64,000 nt of DNA from Pedobacter sp. B4-66 (GTDB lineage: Bacteria; Bacteroidota; Bacteroidia; Sphingobacteriales; Sphingobacteriaceae), in the NCBI RefSeq assembly GCF_018492665.1, contig NZ_JAFVME010000003.1, positions 682,001-746,000 of the forward strand, read 5' to 3'. Positions 34,929-44,674 of the stretch are shown here, piece by piece. The translations under genes were made by a program, and so were the position numbers. Every line of letters starts with the position of its first letter. Within the stretch, counting starts at the first letter, position 1. The notes below the pieces were generated by a model. It saw only the letters and a program-made list of their open reading frames with translations. It searched no databases and was not told the origin of the DNA.

Positions 34929-35216
34929 ATGAAACGATTATTTATCGGGCTTTTTGCAACGGGAGTTGCATTGGGTGCAAGCACGTTTACAAGTTTGGCT
35001 TCAAAACGAATTTTTGCTACTTATTATTATGTACTAACTGAGGAAGGGACTTATACGAAAGTTGAAGTAGTTCCTGATCCAAGTAATTGCGAAGGTACAG
35101 CCTCCCATAAATGTTTTGTAGGCTATGCAACCTATAAGGGAGAGTCTTTCTTCTCAAATTCAATGCCTGCTGCACCTATTGTACAATCCGGCACTAATGG
35201 CCTATACACAAACTAA
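34929..35216 (+). CDS. DUF6520-like small exported protein
   Basis: The 95-residue protein has an N-terminal signal-like helix (RLFIGLFATGVALGASTFTS) and a short body with YYYVLTEEGTYTKVEV and a Cys pair in SNCEGTASHKCFVG. This matches my memory of DUF6520, small Bacteroidota proteins near MauE-like genes. The Cys pair could form a disulfide handled by the MauE protein. Function unknown. Confidence 0.75.
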   Translation: MKRLFIGLFATGVALGASTFTSLASKRIFATYYYVLTEEGTYTKVEVVPDPSNCEGTASHKCFVGYATYKGESFFSNSMPAAPIVQSGTNGLYTN

Positions 35217-35275
35217 ATTTATAACACATATAAGCCAGGGTGCAACTATGTTACTTTGGCTTATTTACATGTTTT

Positions 35276-36679
35276 TTACCTATCGTTTTGCTGGATCCCA
35301 CTTAAGGCAATCTCATCGCTTGGAATTGGAAATACATATCTAGGATCATTAGATAGTAATGTATATTTTATCTTATTAATCACCCGGGTTATGATAATAT
35401 TACCACCTTCTTTGTTAAGCCGTTTCAGATCATGCCACCTCAAGCCTCTCCAAACCAATTCTTTTCTTCTTTCCAATAATATTTGAGATAAAGCTTCTAC
35501 AGAAGAATGGGCTGTTAAAGCATTGTAAGAAAATGTTTTGTCGAACCGATTGACCAGCAACTGGTTCAATTTATCCATGGCAAGTTTCGTCTCTCCCTTT
35601 CTGGCCAAACATTCAGCTTTAATTAAATATTGCTCGTCAGTCGCCAGTCCTGTAAATGGATAAAGACCCATTCCATTGTATCCCCGTTTTTTGTAATATC
35701 CCCCATCTGACGACTCACCATAATAAACTTTTAGCCGAAGATCTCTAGGTCCGTACAGACCTATTAGTATTGACGAGACTCGAGCAGCTGATCCTGAATA
35801 GTTTGAAGTGAGACGTCCATAACGAGGTTGTTGTCCGTAATTACAGATCAATTCATTGTTTGTTTTCGAAAAAGGTGTCGCAGAAGTTTGACTTATAGTA
35901 TTATAGTCTATTAAGGTGCTGTAAAGAGCTAAACTCTGGTCCGCATAATTTTCAGCGGCTGCGTAATTACGCATATCCAGAGCTATTCTTGCCAACAAGG
36001 CATAGGCGGCAACTTTCGATGGACGGTTTAAATCTGCCGATGGTCTTTCCGTCGGCAACAAAGTGATGCTCTCATTTAAGTCGGAAAAAATCTGATCAAA
36101 GCTTTGTTGCAGTGTACTCCTTTGTTTGATATAATCAATGCCCGATGATAGTCTTAAAGGGATGCCAAGATCTTGATTAGCCGAAGATGCATCATAGGCT
36201 TTACAGAAATTACGGGTTAAATCGTAAAAGGCAAACGCACGCGCAAATAATGCCCAACCCTTAAGGTTTTGTGCTCTTATCGAAGAAGCACTATCAGACT
36301 TTGTTAATCCTTCCAATACCACATTGGCATAAAAAACCTGCTGATAACAAGCATTCCAATCCTGGATATCAATCTCATCACCATAAAGGTCCTTATTCCA
36401 CACATAAGCGTTTCTTTCTACAATATTTGCGGATTGATAATTCGGATATGATATTTCAACATCATCTGCAGAAGCCTGAGCTAAACCTCCGGTAGTGTTC
36501 ATTACTATAGTATTATTTAATAATAGCTCAAAATCTGATAAAGACGATGGATCGGTAATTGCAGTGCTGGGTTTTTTATTTAAAAAATCAGATTTCCTAC
36601 ACGCAAGGCAACCTAGTATTAGAATTGAGATACAAACCAGATTTTTAATATTTTTCATCAGTATATAGTTTGTTTTCAA
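35276..36679 (-). CDS. SusD/RagB-family outer-membrane lipoprotein
   Basis: The 467-residue protein has a lipoprotein signal (NLVCISILILGCLACRKSD) and the SusD/RagB architecture: TPR-like helices at about 85-230 (GWALFARAFAFYDLTRNFC, KVAAYALLARIALDMRNYA) and a C-terminal segment with QILLERRKELVWRGLRWHDL near 410. It would sit on the surface as the lid of the SusC channel. It follows SusC by 3 bp. The substrate is not clear: no glycoside hydrolase or peptidase gene is nearby. Confidence 0.95.
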   Translation of the reverse strand: MKTNYILMKNIKNLVCISILILGCLACRKSDFLNKKPSTAITDPSSLSDFELLLNNTIVMNTTGGLAQASADDVEISYPNYQSANIVERNAYVWNKDLYGDEIDIQDWNACYQQVFYANVVLEGLTKSDSASSIRAQNLKGWALFARAFAFYDLTRNFCKAYDASSANQDLGIPLRLSSGIDYIKQRSTLQQSFDQIFSDLNESITLLPTERPSADLNRPSKVAAYALLARIALDMRNYAAAENYADQSLALYSTLIDYNTISQTSATPFSKTNNELICNYGQQPRYGRLTSNYSGSAARVSSILIGLYGPRDLRLKVYYGESSDGGYYKKRGYNGMGLYPFTGLATDEQYLIKAECLARKGETKLAMDKLNQLLVNRFDKTFSYNALTAHSSVEALSQILLERRKELVWRGLRWHDLKRLNKEGGNIIITRVINKIKYTLLSNDPRYVFPIPSDEIALSGIQQNDR

Positions 36680-36682
36680 TGG

Positions 36683-39600
36683 TTATAAATCTGACTTAAG
36701 CCCAAATGCAATTGTCCTGACCAAAGGAATTCCTGTGGGATAATCAGGATCAAGACCATAAGAGTTTGCACGCCAAAGAATACCCACATTGCTAACATAA
36801 GTAAATAGATTTAAATTCTTGAGTGGGCTTCGGAATCCCTTTGGGAAAGTGTATGAAAGGCGAATATCCTTTAGCCGGATGTTATCCGCTTTTTCAACAA
36901 GAACATCTGAGTAAAGATATAAATTCGTTCGATCACCGTTGGCGGGATAATTCAATGCCGGAACATTAGTATGAACTTCATCTCCCGGATTCTGCCATCG
37001 GTTTTCATAATCTGCAGAGAAGTAAGATCCACTGTAAAGCGCAGTATTATCTAATGAATTTCTCCTAAAATAGTAACCTAATCGATAAGAGATATTAAAA
37101 GACAGACTAAAATTCTTATAGTCTAATGTATTTATCAAAGTTCCAAAACTGGTTGGGGTAGCCGAGCCATTATAAACAATTTCATCGCGGTTTGTAGAAT
37201 TAGAGATGGCGGCATAATCTGTACTGATCAAACCATTTAAGTAACCCTGTGGGTCGCCTGTTTTACTTAATCCAGCATATTTAAAGCTAAAAACAGAATA
37301 ATAAGGAAAGCCAGATAAAGGGTTATTATAATTGGCAGCTACTACATTGTAATTTTTGCCATTCGAAACTTTATATGCTGTCACTTTACTCGTAATAAAA
37401 TTGTACAATAAGGTCGTAGACCACCTTACAGTACCTTGTAAATTAATACGGTTCAGTCGAATATCTACTCCTTTGGTTACAGTACTTGCCGAATTACCGG
37501 TAAAAATACTGACACCTGTTTGTGGTGCAATTGGACTATTTCCTATCAGATCGACTGCCTTTTTTTTCCATAACTCTATGCTCCCGCTAAGCCTATTATT
37601 TTTTGATGAAAAATCGATACCAAGATTGATGTTTTTAACTTTTTCCCATCTGAATGAAGGATTAGGAGGATTTATGATTGTTGAGTAGAATGTCCCATAA
37701 GGATTTAGAGCCTCCGGACTAATCAAGGTAGTTAAATATGCGGAAAGGCTATTATCTACATTTCCAGTATATCCATAAGTTGCCCTCAGTTTTAGTTCAG
37801 GTAACCATGTGGAATGATAAAATTTCTCCTTATTGATCATCCAAGCTACTCCGGTACTCCACAACGGTATACCTTTCTGGTTGGTTGCTACCCCAAATAA
37901 ATTAGATTCATCTTCTCGCACACTAAAAGAAGCAATATACTTTTCCGAATATGAATAGGCACCATTAAAATAATAGGAAAAGAAACGATCAACAGTACCA
38001 ATTGGCCCACGGTTTTGATCTATAATACTGGAACCTGCTCCATAAAAATATGGATACTCCTCTTTAAAGTTAACTGCTGCATTTTGATCGTTTCCGGTTA
38101 TTCTGTTATAGCCATAAAGTTTGCTGTGGGCTTCATCCACCCTAAATTCCCTAATTTCAGATCCTGCAAGCAAATTAAGGGCATGTTTTCCCCAAGCCCT
38201 ATCGTAGTTAAGCTGAAACCTTCCATTCTGAGATTGTATATTGGACTCTTGACGGGCATAAATGTCCCCAATAGGTAATGGATACATAACAGTACCAGTT
38301 GCAGGATCAATCTGAGTGTAGGTATTGATTAGGTTACGAGTATAGAAAGATTCTAATTCATGAAGCACGTCCAAATTGGATTTACCTTTCCCATAATTAT
38401 ATAATACCGAAGCCCTCAAACCTTTTACAATTTTATAATTCAAAGAGAGATTGATTCGGTAATCGGCTAAACTTTCATCTGCTGTGCTGTATCTGTTGCG
38501 TAGCTCTTCTAAGGGCCTATAAAACCAGTCGAGTAGTTTTCCATTTCCGGCTGTTTGAGCGTAAGATAGACGAAGTACCTTGGCAACAGGTAAGGTATTG
38601 CCATTTAGATCAGCAAATTGGTCGTAAGGATTGTTATAATAATAACCTGTCCCATTCTTAGCTCTGCTCCCTGAATACATTAGACCAGAAGTTAACTCCA
38701 ATTTATTTTTCAAAAAGTAATAGGTGTTACTGACACCTAGATTGATCCGGTTATAACTATTTCCCACTTCACTTGCCAGATTACGATCATAGCCGGCAGA
38801 TACATAATATTTCTGATGGTGGCCTCCTCCACTAACATTTGCCTGGTATTGTTGATTAATGCTAGGCCGATAAAAATATTTAGATAATTGGTCCCGGACA
38901 TCATAATTTCTTAGTGCATTTAATTTAGACTGATAATTTGGATCGGAAGGATTCCTAAAAATCTCTACTGCCGGAGAAAGCGCTGAATAACCATCATTAA
39001 TCGCGGTGGTATAAGCACCTTTGTTGTATAAGAATTGTTGAACGTCAATATACTCAGATGAACTAAGTTGGGGTGAATAATAAAGATCAGGTTTATTCCC
39101 AATGGATACATTGGCATTAAATCCAATTCTTGGGGCAGTATTCAAAGCCCCTTTTTTGGTAGTAATTACAATTACTCCATTTCCTGAACGGACACCCCAG
39201 GCAGAAGCAGCAGCAGCATCTTTAAGTATAGTTATGCTCTCCACATCGTTGGGGTTGATATTGTTCAAATTGCCGTCATATGGAAAATTGTCAAGTACAA
39301 TTAATGGGTTGGCATTTCCAAATAAAGTGGAACGGCCATGTATTTCAATAGCTCCTTGTCCGATCTGTTGGGTTACCGGAGAAGTAAAGATCAATCCACT
39401 GCTTATACCATCTAACCTATTCAATATCGTTGTTGTAACAGACCGGTCTACTAAAGCTTTATCTATTTGAACAAAAGATCCGGTTGCTCTTTCTTTTGGT
39501 AAACTTTGATAACCATTAGATACGATCTCCACTTCTTTCAGCTCTCCGCTGATCATTGTTAGTTTGAGGCCCTTCAGGTCTTCATTTGCTTTGATTACTT

Positions 39601-40105
39601 TTGGTTGATGACCAAGACATGAAATGATTAAAACGGCATCCGGGTGAATGCTTTCTAATTTAAATTCACCATTACTATCCGTATAAGTATATTTCTTACG
39701 ATCTTTAACACTTACCATTGCTCCGCTAAGCGGGAGGTTATCTTCACCTTTAACGCTACCTTTTACTTCAATGGAGCTGAAAAGCTTTACCACCTTTTCA
39801 GCAAAAGACAGCTCCTTTACGGTCACGATGATTGTTTTATCGCTGATGGTATAGGTAAGTCCCTGTCCGTTTAGAGCTATTGTCATGACTTGCTCCAAAG
39901 AAGCATTTGTGAAATCGGCATTAATAGTAACTTCTGCATCAAGTTTACCCTCATTCCAGATCACGTTAAAGTTGGTTTGTTTCTTAATCTCCTTGAAGAG
40001 GCGGATGAGGCTTACCTCCTTCTTTACAAAGGTTAGATTTTGAGCAAAAATGGATGAACTGATCAATAACAGACCAGCAAATATGATAAAGGTAAGTAAT
40101 CGCAT
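36683..40105 (-). CDS. SusC-like TonB-dependent outer-membrane transporter
   Basis: The 1140-residue protein has a signal peptide, an STN (secretin/TonB N-terminal) domain at about 25-100 (VSLIRLFKEIKKQTNFNVIW), a carboxypeptidase-regulatory-like domain (SVKGEDNLPLSGAMVSVKDR) and a plug (AIEIHGRSTLFGNANPLIVL, then VESITILKDAAAASAWGVRS), followed by the 22-strand barrel. The STN domain indicates signalling to the FecR anti-sigma factor encoded 100 bp upstream. The pair SusC-SusD forms an uptake complex for a large nutrient of unknown kind. Confidence 0.96.
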   Translation of the reverse strand: MRLLTFIIFAGLLLISSSIFAQNLTFVKKEVSLIRLFKEIKKQTNFNVIWNEGKLDAEVTINADFTNASLEQVMTIALNGQGLTYTISDKTIIVTVKELSFAEKVVKLFSSIEVKGSVKGEDNLPLSGAMVSVKDRKKYTYTDSNGEFKLESIHPDAVLIISCLGHQPKVIKANEDLKGLKLTMISGELKEVEIVSNGYQSLPKERATGSFVQIDKALVDRSVTTTILNRLDGISSGLIFTSPVTQQIGQGAIEIHGRSTLFGNANPLIVLDNFPYDGNLNNINPNDVESITILKDAAAASAWGVRSGNGVIVITTKKGALNTAPRIGFNANVSIGNKPDLYYSPQLSSSEYIDVQQFLYNKGAYTTAINDGYSALSPAVEIFRNPSDPNYQSKLNALRNYDVRDQLSKYFYRPSINQQYQANVSGGGHHQKYYVSAGYDRNLASEVGNSYNRINLGVSNTYYFLKNKLELTSGLMYSGSRAKNGTGYYYNNPYDQFADLNGNTLPVAKVLRLSYAQTAGNGKLLDWFYRPLEELRNRYSTADESLADYRINLSLNYKIVKGLRASVLYNYGKGKSNLDVLHELESFYTRNLINTYTQIDPATGTVMYPLPIGDIYARQESNIQSQNGRFQLNYDRAWGKHALNLLAGSEIREFRVDEAHSKLYGYNRITGNDQNAAVNFKEEYPYFYGAGSSIIDQNRGPIGTVDRFFSYYFNGAYSYSEKYIASFSVREDESNLFGVATNQKGIPLWSTGVAWMINKEKFYHSTWLPELKLRATYGYTGNVDNSLSAYLTTLISPEALNPYGTFYSTIINPPNPSFRWEKVKNINLGIDFSSKNNRLSGSIELWKKKAVDLIGNSPIAPQTGVSIFTGNSASTVTKGVDIRLNRINLQGTVRWSTTLLYNFITSKVTAYKVSNGKNYNVVAANYNNPLSGFPYYSVFSFKYAGLSKTGDPQGYLNGLISTDYAAISNSTNRDEIVYNGSATPTSFGTLINTLDYKNFSLSFNISYRLGYYFRRNSLDNTALYSGSYFSADYENRWQNPGDEVHTNVPALNYPANGDRTNLYLYSDVLVEKADNIRLKDIRLSYTFPKGFRSPLKNLNLFTYVSNVGILWRANSYGLDPDYPTGIPLVRTIAFGLKSDL

Positions 40106-40205
40106 TTATACTAATAGTCTCAATTAATACACCTTTTTCAGTGCATTAATTTTTTGATGCAAATTACAAAATTTTGATGAGTCTCTTGTCGGGAAACTAA
40201 ATTTT

Positions 40206-41336
40206 CTATAACACAGTGATTGTTTTTCCTTCTACCTTGAATTTTACATCACCAGTTAACTCCAGCATATGAAGTATCTGTGAGATTTTTCCATATTTGG
40301 ATATGGTACCGCCAAAAATCTGTTTGCCAGCTTCTTTATTTTGATAAACAACATCCACATTGTACCATCTTGATATTTTCTTCATGATATTTTGAAGAGG
40401 TTCATTTCTAAAAGAAAATTCTCCATCTTTCCAGGCAATAACATCATTGGGGTCCACAACATTCACTTTAATCGCCGTTCCTGAATTCACAGCCTGCTGT
40501 CCGGGTTTAAGGGTAACCTGGTTAACCAGAACACTACCTTCAAGCAACGTTGTATTTGTAAACTGGTCATCAGAATAGGTACTGATATTAAACCGTGTTC
40601 CAAATACTTCTACAGTTTGTGTTTTACTTTGTACTAAAAATGGACGTAATTTATCTTTAGCAACTTCAAAGTAGGCTTCGCCGCTCAGCTCTATTCTACG
40701 CTCTTTAAGCCAATCAAAAGAAATCGGATATGTTAGAGATGAAGCAGCGTTTAGCCATACTTTCGTGCCGTCCGGCAACGAGAGCTTATATTGTCCGCCA
40801 CGTGGCGTTCGAATGGTATTTGAAATTCCAGAATATGAGCTTTTGCCCCCGTTCTGTAACGGGGGTAGCTCATTTCGAGAGGTATAAATAATTTCTCCTT
40901 CTTCGGTTTTTGTAATTTGAGTGGTAGATTGTAGGGCCAGCAAACCATTTTTAGCATTTAACAAATTGATCTTTTTGCCATCGCTCAAAATGAGTACGGC
41001 AGTATTCTTTCCCGGATCAACGTCATTTGCATATGTTTTATACGAAGAGTCTTTTGTGAAGAAATAAATAAAAACACCCAGGATGATAATGATCGATGCT
41101 GCTGAAACTGCAACCCGTAATGGCCAGCGTATCATTCTGACCGTTTTTGGCTGAGTAGCTTTAAGAATACGTTGCCACATCTGATCATCGATAGTTTCCA
41201 GATCAATCTGTGACAAACCGGACTGCTCATCCTCACGGAATTTGTGCAGCCAGTAACGCACTTTTTCAAGTTCCAGATCAGAGCATGCCCCGGCCTGAAA
41301 TCTCTCCAATAAGTCCTTTACTTGTTCATCGTTCAT
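40206..41336 (-). CDS. FecR-family anti-sigma factor
   Basis: The 376-residue protein has a cytoplasmic N-terminus that binds the sigma factor (MNDEQVKDLLERFQAG), one membrane segment (VAVSAASIIIILGVFIYFF, about 90-110), a periplasmic FecR domain with TPRGGQYKLSLPDGTKVWLN, and a C-terminal STN-like domain (VIAWKDGEFSFRNEPLQNIM). It lies between the sigma gene and SusC, the usual trans-envelope switch: substrate binding at SusC signals through the STN domain to FecR and frees the sigma factor. Confidence 0.95.
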   Translation of the reverse strand: MNDEQVKDLLERFQAGACSDLELEKVRYWLHKFREDEQSGLSQIDLETIDDQMWQRILKATQPKTVRMIRWPLRVAVSAASIIIILGVFIYFFTKDSSYKTYANDVDPGKNTAVLILSDGKKINLLNAKNGLLALQSTTQITKTEEGEIIYTSRNELPPLQNGGKSSYSGISNTIRTPRGGQYKLSLPDGTKVWLNAASSLTYPISFDWLKERRIELSGEAYFEVAKDKLRPFLVQSKTQTVEVFGTRFNISTYSDDQFTNTTLLEGSVLVNQVTLKPGQQAVNSGTAIKVNVVDPNDVIAWKDGEFSFRNEPLQNIMKKISRWYNVDVVYQNKEAGKQIFGGTISKYGKISQILHMLELTGDVKFKVEGKTITVL

Positions 41337-41420
41337 AATCTACCCTATGCGTTTTTTAAGATAATCAAAACAAAGACACCTCAGAATTAGGAATCGGGTA
41401 CACGGAGAGAAAAAAAATAT

Positions 41421-42008
41421 TTATTTCAACATCCCTGTTAAAAAAGCATATATAAAAAGGAGCAGTCCAAGTTTTCCCCGAAGTGTTTTCAATGCTCTTT
41501 TGATTTGAGTAGCTACTGTATGTTCGGAGATATTTAAGCGATCTGCTATTTCTTTGTTACTTAAATATTCCTGGCGTCTCAATTGAAATATTTCGCGCAT
41601 TTTTTCTGGCAGGTTGTTGATCTCTTTTTCAATTAATGATTTAAGATCTTTTTCCCTAATGCGATAGTCCGTTTGAGCAGGTGCATTGTCTATAACTTCT
41701 TTGAATGATGAGATGTATTCCTGTGTGATGGCCACATGCCGAAAAACATTCAGTACACGGTTTAAAACAGCCTTGTAAAGGTAGCCAGAAAGCGTAGTCT
41801 GAATATTTAAATTACTCCTGGAATTCCATAAATGAGTATATATCTCCTGGATAATATCTTTGGCACTTTCGTTGTCCTGAAGCTTTTTATAGGCATAGAT
41901 GTAAAGCAAGCTATTGTACCGTTTATAAATCTCAGTAAATGAATGATGGTCCCCTGCCTTCAGGAGGTCTACAAGCTGAGCGTCTGAAAGTGTTCTACAA
42001 TCAGTCAT
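41421..42008 (-). CDS. ECF RNA polymerase sigma factor (FecI/SusC-linked)
   Basis: The 195-residue protein has region 2 (HSFTEIYKRYNSLLYIYAYK, then ESAKDIIQEIYTHLWNSRSN) and region 4 (LPEKMREIFQLRRQEYLSNK, ISEHTVATQIKRALKTLR). A hydrophobic C-terminal tail (LLLFIYAFLTGML) is common in Bacteroidota members. It should activate the SusC/SusD genes downstream. A hairpin lies about 50 bp upstream of its start. Confidence 0.96.
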   Translation of the reverse strand: MTDCRTLSDAQLVDLLKAGDHHSFTEIYKRYNSLLYIYAYKKLQDNESAKDIIQEIYTHLWNSRSNLNIQTTLSGYLYKAVLNRVLNVFRHVAITQEYISSFKEVIDNAPAQTDYRIREKDLKSLIEKEINNLPEKMREIFQLRRQEYLSNKEIADRLNISEHTVATQIKRALKTLRGKLGLLLFIYAFLTGMLK

Positions 42009-42054
42009 TTATAAGGTTTTCTTTCAACAATGATTTTTTAGAGCTCCTTTAATG

Positions 42055-42099
42055 AAAAAAGAAGGCGGCGCTGCCTAAATTAATGGACAGTCGCCGCCT
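42055..42099 (-). terminator. Terminator-like hairpin upstream of the sigma gene
   Basis: AGGCGGCG (42063-42070) and CGCCGCCT (42092-42099) form an 8-bp GC-rich stem with a 21-nt loop. On the minus strand it is followed by a T-run (42060-42055). It lies in the 5' region of the sigma gene, where no minus-strand gene ends, so it could be an attenuator of the sigma operon or the end of a short leftward RNA. Confidence 0.6.
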
Positions 42100-42314
42100 C
42101 TTAAATTAACGCTCTCACCTCAAGTTTATAAAAAATATTCTAAACTATCAAGGGCAAAATCTTAATAACCTTAGGGTCAGTGTTTTTCAATATTACTTTT
42201 GGTTTATCCAAAACTGTAAAGTTATAGACGGATAAGACCGAATCAGGTGTATTTTAGTAATCACAAATGATTAGTATTTGAAAAGTAGTGATTATTTGTT
42301 TAATTTGATTTAGA

Positions 42315-43070
42315 ATGAATGCTGAAATACAAACACTCCACAATGTCTGGTCTGCCAACAGATCGGCAAAGTTAATAGATAACCACCAAATCTCTTTTAA
42401 TGAGCTTACTAATTCGGTTGTAAGCACCGGGCCATTTTCTTTTTTCATTATTGATTTTTATGATATGTCTATTTCCAATGTCAGCGACTCAGTTTATGAA
42501 ATGCATGGTCTCAATCCTGATAACATTACAATTAATGACATATTAGGCACACTCCATCCAGACGATATTGGTTTTGTTATAAGGGCAGAAGATTTTTTAA
42601 CAAAATTTTTCTTAGAGAAAGTTAGCAGAGAGAAGTTAATGCGTTATAAGATTAGCTACAATTATAGAGTCCGGTTAAAAAACGGAAGTTATGTTTTATT
42701 TAACCATCAGGCGCTGATGCTTACTTTAGATGAAATCGGAGGTTTTGGAAAGTCGCTAATTATTAACACCCGGATTGACCACCTTGGTAGCACACCTAAC
42801 TATAAAGTTTCACTTATCGGTTTACAAGGTGAACCTTCATTCATGAATTTAAGTATTGACGAAAATGCTGAGGTGCTGATTTCATTCTCGAAAAGAGAAA
42901 TCGAGATCATTAAAAGTATTGCCGCAGGTCTGAGCAGTGGCGAAATAGCTGATAAACTTTTTATTGCCGAATCAACCGTGAAGAAGCACCGAAAAAATAT
43001 TTTGGCTAAGGCAGAATGCAAAAATACCGCACAACTAGTTAAAACCTGCATTCTGCAGGGCTTAATTTAG
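42315..43070 (+). CDS. LuxR-family response regulator-like transcription factor with PAS-like N-terminus
   Basis: The 251-residue protein has an N-terminal sensory part resembling PAS (VYEMHGLNPDNITINDIL, TLHPDDIGFVIRAEDF, then KISYNYRVRLKNGSYVLFNH) and a C-terminal LuxR HTH (SKREIEIIKSIAAGLSSGEI, ADKLFIAESTVKKHRKNI) at about 190-251. It lacks a phospho-receiver domain. The gene is divergent from the sigma operon, so it may react to an intracellular signal; its targets are unknown. Confidence 0.9.
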   Translation: MNAEIQTLHNVWSANRSAKLIDNHQISFNELTNSVVSTGPFSFFIIDFYDMSISNVSDSVYEMHGLNPDNITINDILGTLHPDDIGFVIRAEDFLTKFFLEKVSREKLMRYKISYNYRVRLKNGSYVLFNHQALMLTLDEIGGFGKSLIINTRIDHLGSTPNYKVSLIGLQGEPSFMNLSIDENAEVLISFSKREIEIIKSIAAGLSSGEIADKLFIAESTVKKHRKNILAKAECKNTAQLVKTCILQGLI

Positions 43071-43234
43071 TTTGCTCCCTTTTAGCTTTAAGATTTTTCG
43101 TTTCAAAAACACTCCTAAAGGTATTACCCAAGTTCTATGTCAATTTAATAACAATTTTGTTGCAGTTTTTTTATCCCCTGCAAGCCTTGTCTTGTTGTAT
43201 TTGTCCCATAAGTTTTAAATACTTTCCTTTATCA

Positions 43235-43537
43235 CTACCCTCCAATCAAAACCGTCGGAAATCCTAAAACAACCGTACCACCATGTGCGGTAGGATCACC
43301 CATTCTTACTGCGGGTTTCCCGCAAATCAACACGGTTTCGGAGCCTTTTATCACTGAATCCGGAGGACCTACACAAATTGCCATATCTCCCACTACAGAG
43401 GCCGGTAAACCACCGATCAAAACTGTGGGAGCTCCAGGCCCAACCAAAGGTCCACCTACATGTGGAATCGGCGGTTCAGTGGGGGTAACCATCGGACATA
43501 CGTGCATATCTGTTATTCTAGCAGCCATCATTCCCAT
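43235..43537 (-). CDS. PAAR-domain spike tip protein
   Basis: The 100-residue protein is a bare PAAR domain: VTPTEPPIPHVGGPLVGPGA, PTVLIGGLPASVVGDMAICV, then PAVRMGDPTAHGGTVV. PAAR proteins cap the VgrG spike of type VI secretion systems and extracellular contractile injection systems. It starts 6 bp after the VgrG-like gene, so the two form a unit. There is no effector extension or sheath gene in the window. Confidence 0.93.
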   Translation of the reverse strand: MGMMAARITDMHVCPMVTPTEPPIPHVGGPLVGPGAPTVLIGGLPASVVGDMAICVGPPDSVIKGSETVLICGKPAVRMGDPTAHGGTVVLGFPTVLIGG

Positions 43538-43543
43538 AATCTG

Positions 43544-44674
43544 TTAATTAATCATTACAATAGCTCCTTTAACTTTGGTCTGACCAGAAGAGTTTATTTC
43601 AGCAGTTCTTACTCCTTCAGCCACAAAGCCTACTTTAGCTTTATTATGCACGTTCAACCCTGAAACAACTGCATCCATCTTAGCCGCCAGTTCTATTTTC
43701 CCATCAGCGCTCAACCTAATATCCCCACCTGCTTTAAGGCTAATATCTTTGTCGCTCTCCATACTAATTCCATTAGAATCCATACAAATCACATTTTCAT
43801 TGTGATCAGTAATTACGATCTTTCTATTTTCGTCATCCAAAACGAAAGAGCTTCCGCCTGGAGTTTCCAGCTTGATTGCTCTCTTTGCATCATCAAAAAT
43901 AATTTTAAGTCCCCATTTACTAACAATCGACTTGATATAATTGTCATCATCTTTTGCCAGGTACGGAGGATTTTTTGAAAAGCCCGCAGTTGTTTTCCAA
44001 ATACCATCTTCAATATGATGGCTTACCGATGAAACAAAGGCCTTGCCGCTATATCGGGAGCCAACACCTTCCAGCAAGACAAATTCTCCAGGATGGACTT
44101 TCCCATTCCCCTGAAAACTGACACTCCCTTTCAAATCCGGTTGGTGTATTTTCACCAAGGAAGCGTCTGCATTGACCTCAATTTCTGACTTCTCCGTGGC
44201 TGCTTCGGTAAACATATTACTCTCCACATTAAAACTCTGGATACTCTCACCAAAAGCAAGCCGTAACACTGGTTCAGCACTCAACTCTAGCATAGTTACA
44301 TCTATATGATTAAAAGTCATTCCAATCGCCTCTTGTTTACAGCTCACCATTAGCCTAAAACCACCGTTACCGCTAACCTCAATACTTTCTTTAACAATTA
44401 CACCGTTAAATACAGATACTTTATCTTCCCCACCGTAACCCGCAAGAATTTCAATCTTATTTCCAGATACAAAACTATCACTGTCACTAATCGGAAAAAC
44501 CCCAGGCTCCATCGCTCCGCCAGCAAAGATTAGTTCAGCATATGCGATGCAATTTACCTCGTGTTGAGTCCCTACAGAGATTAGGGAATAATAATCTGGG
44601 ATAATAGTACCTGATACTTTTACCTCCAAACAAAGTGTAAGGTCTACAACGTCGACCGGCGGTTTAATTGCCAT
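43544..44674 (-). CDS. Shortened VgrG-like spike protein
   Basis: The 376-residue protein keeps the first barrel of VgrG (EVKVSGTIIPDYYSLISVGT, ILAGYGGEDKVSVFNGVIVK) and the later GKVHPGEFVLLEGVGSRYSG block, then a C-terminal beta-helix with repeats (ISMESDKDISLKAGGDIRLS). The gp5-like OB domain normally between the end of the barrel region and the needle (about 150-200 residues in usual 550-600-residue Bacteroidota forms) appears to be missing, as does part of the second barrel. The frame is intact with no stops. It precedes PAAR by 6 bp. It may be a minimal or decayed spike; an assembly partner must be elsewhere in the genome. Confidence 0.8.
   Translation of the reverse strand: MAIKPPVDVVDLTLCLEVKVSGTIIPDYYSLISVGTQHEVNCIAYAELIFAGGAMEPGVFPISDSDSFVSGNKIEILAGYGGEDKVSVFNGVIVKESIEVSGNGGFRLMVSCKQEAIGMTFNHIDVTMLELSAEPVLRLAFGESIQSFNVESNMFTEAATEKSEIEVNADASLVKIHQPDLKGSVSFQGNGKVHPGEFVLLEGVGSRYSGKAFVSSVSHHIEDGIWKTTAGFSKNPPYLAKDDDNYIKSIVSKWGLKIIFDDAKRAIKLETPGGSSFVLDDENRKIVITDHNENVICMDSNGISMESDKDISLKAGGDIRLSADGKIELAAKMDAVVSGLNVHNKAKVGFVAEGVRTAEINSSGQTKVKGAIVMIN

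Noticed and set aside
35125-35486. Rightward ORFs at the end of the DUF6520-like gene and over SusD
   Set aside because: They are out of frame with, or antisense to, clear genes and look fortuitous.
43235-44674. A full T6SS or contractile injection locus
   Set aside because: Only PAAR and a shortened VgrG are present; no sheath, tube, baseplate or ATPase genes are seen, so only an orphan spike is reported.
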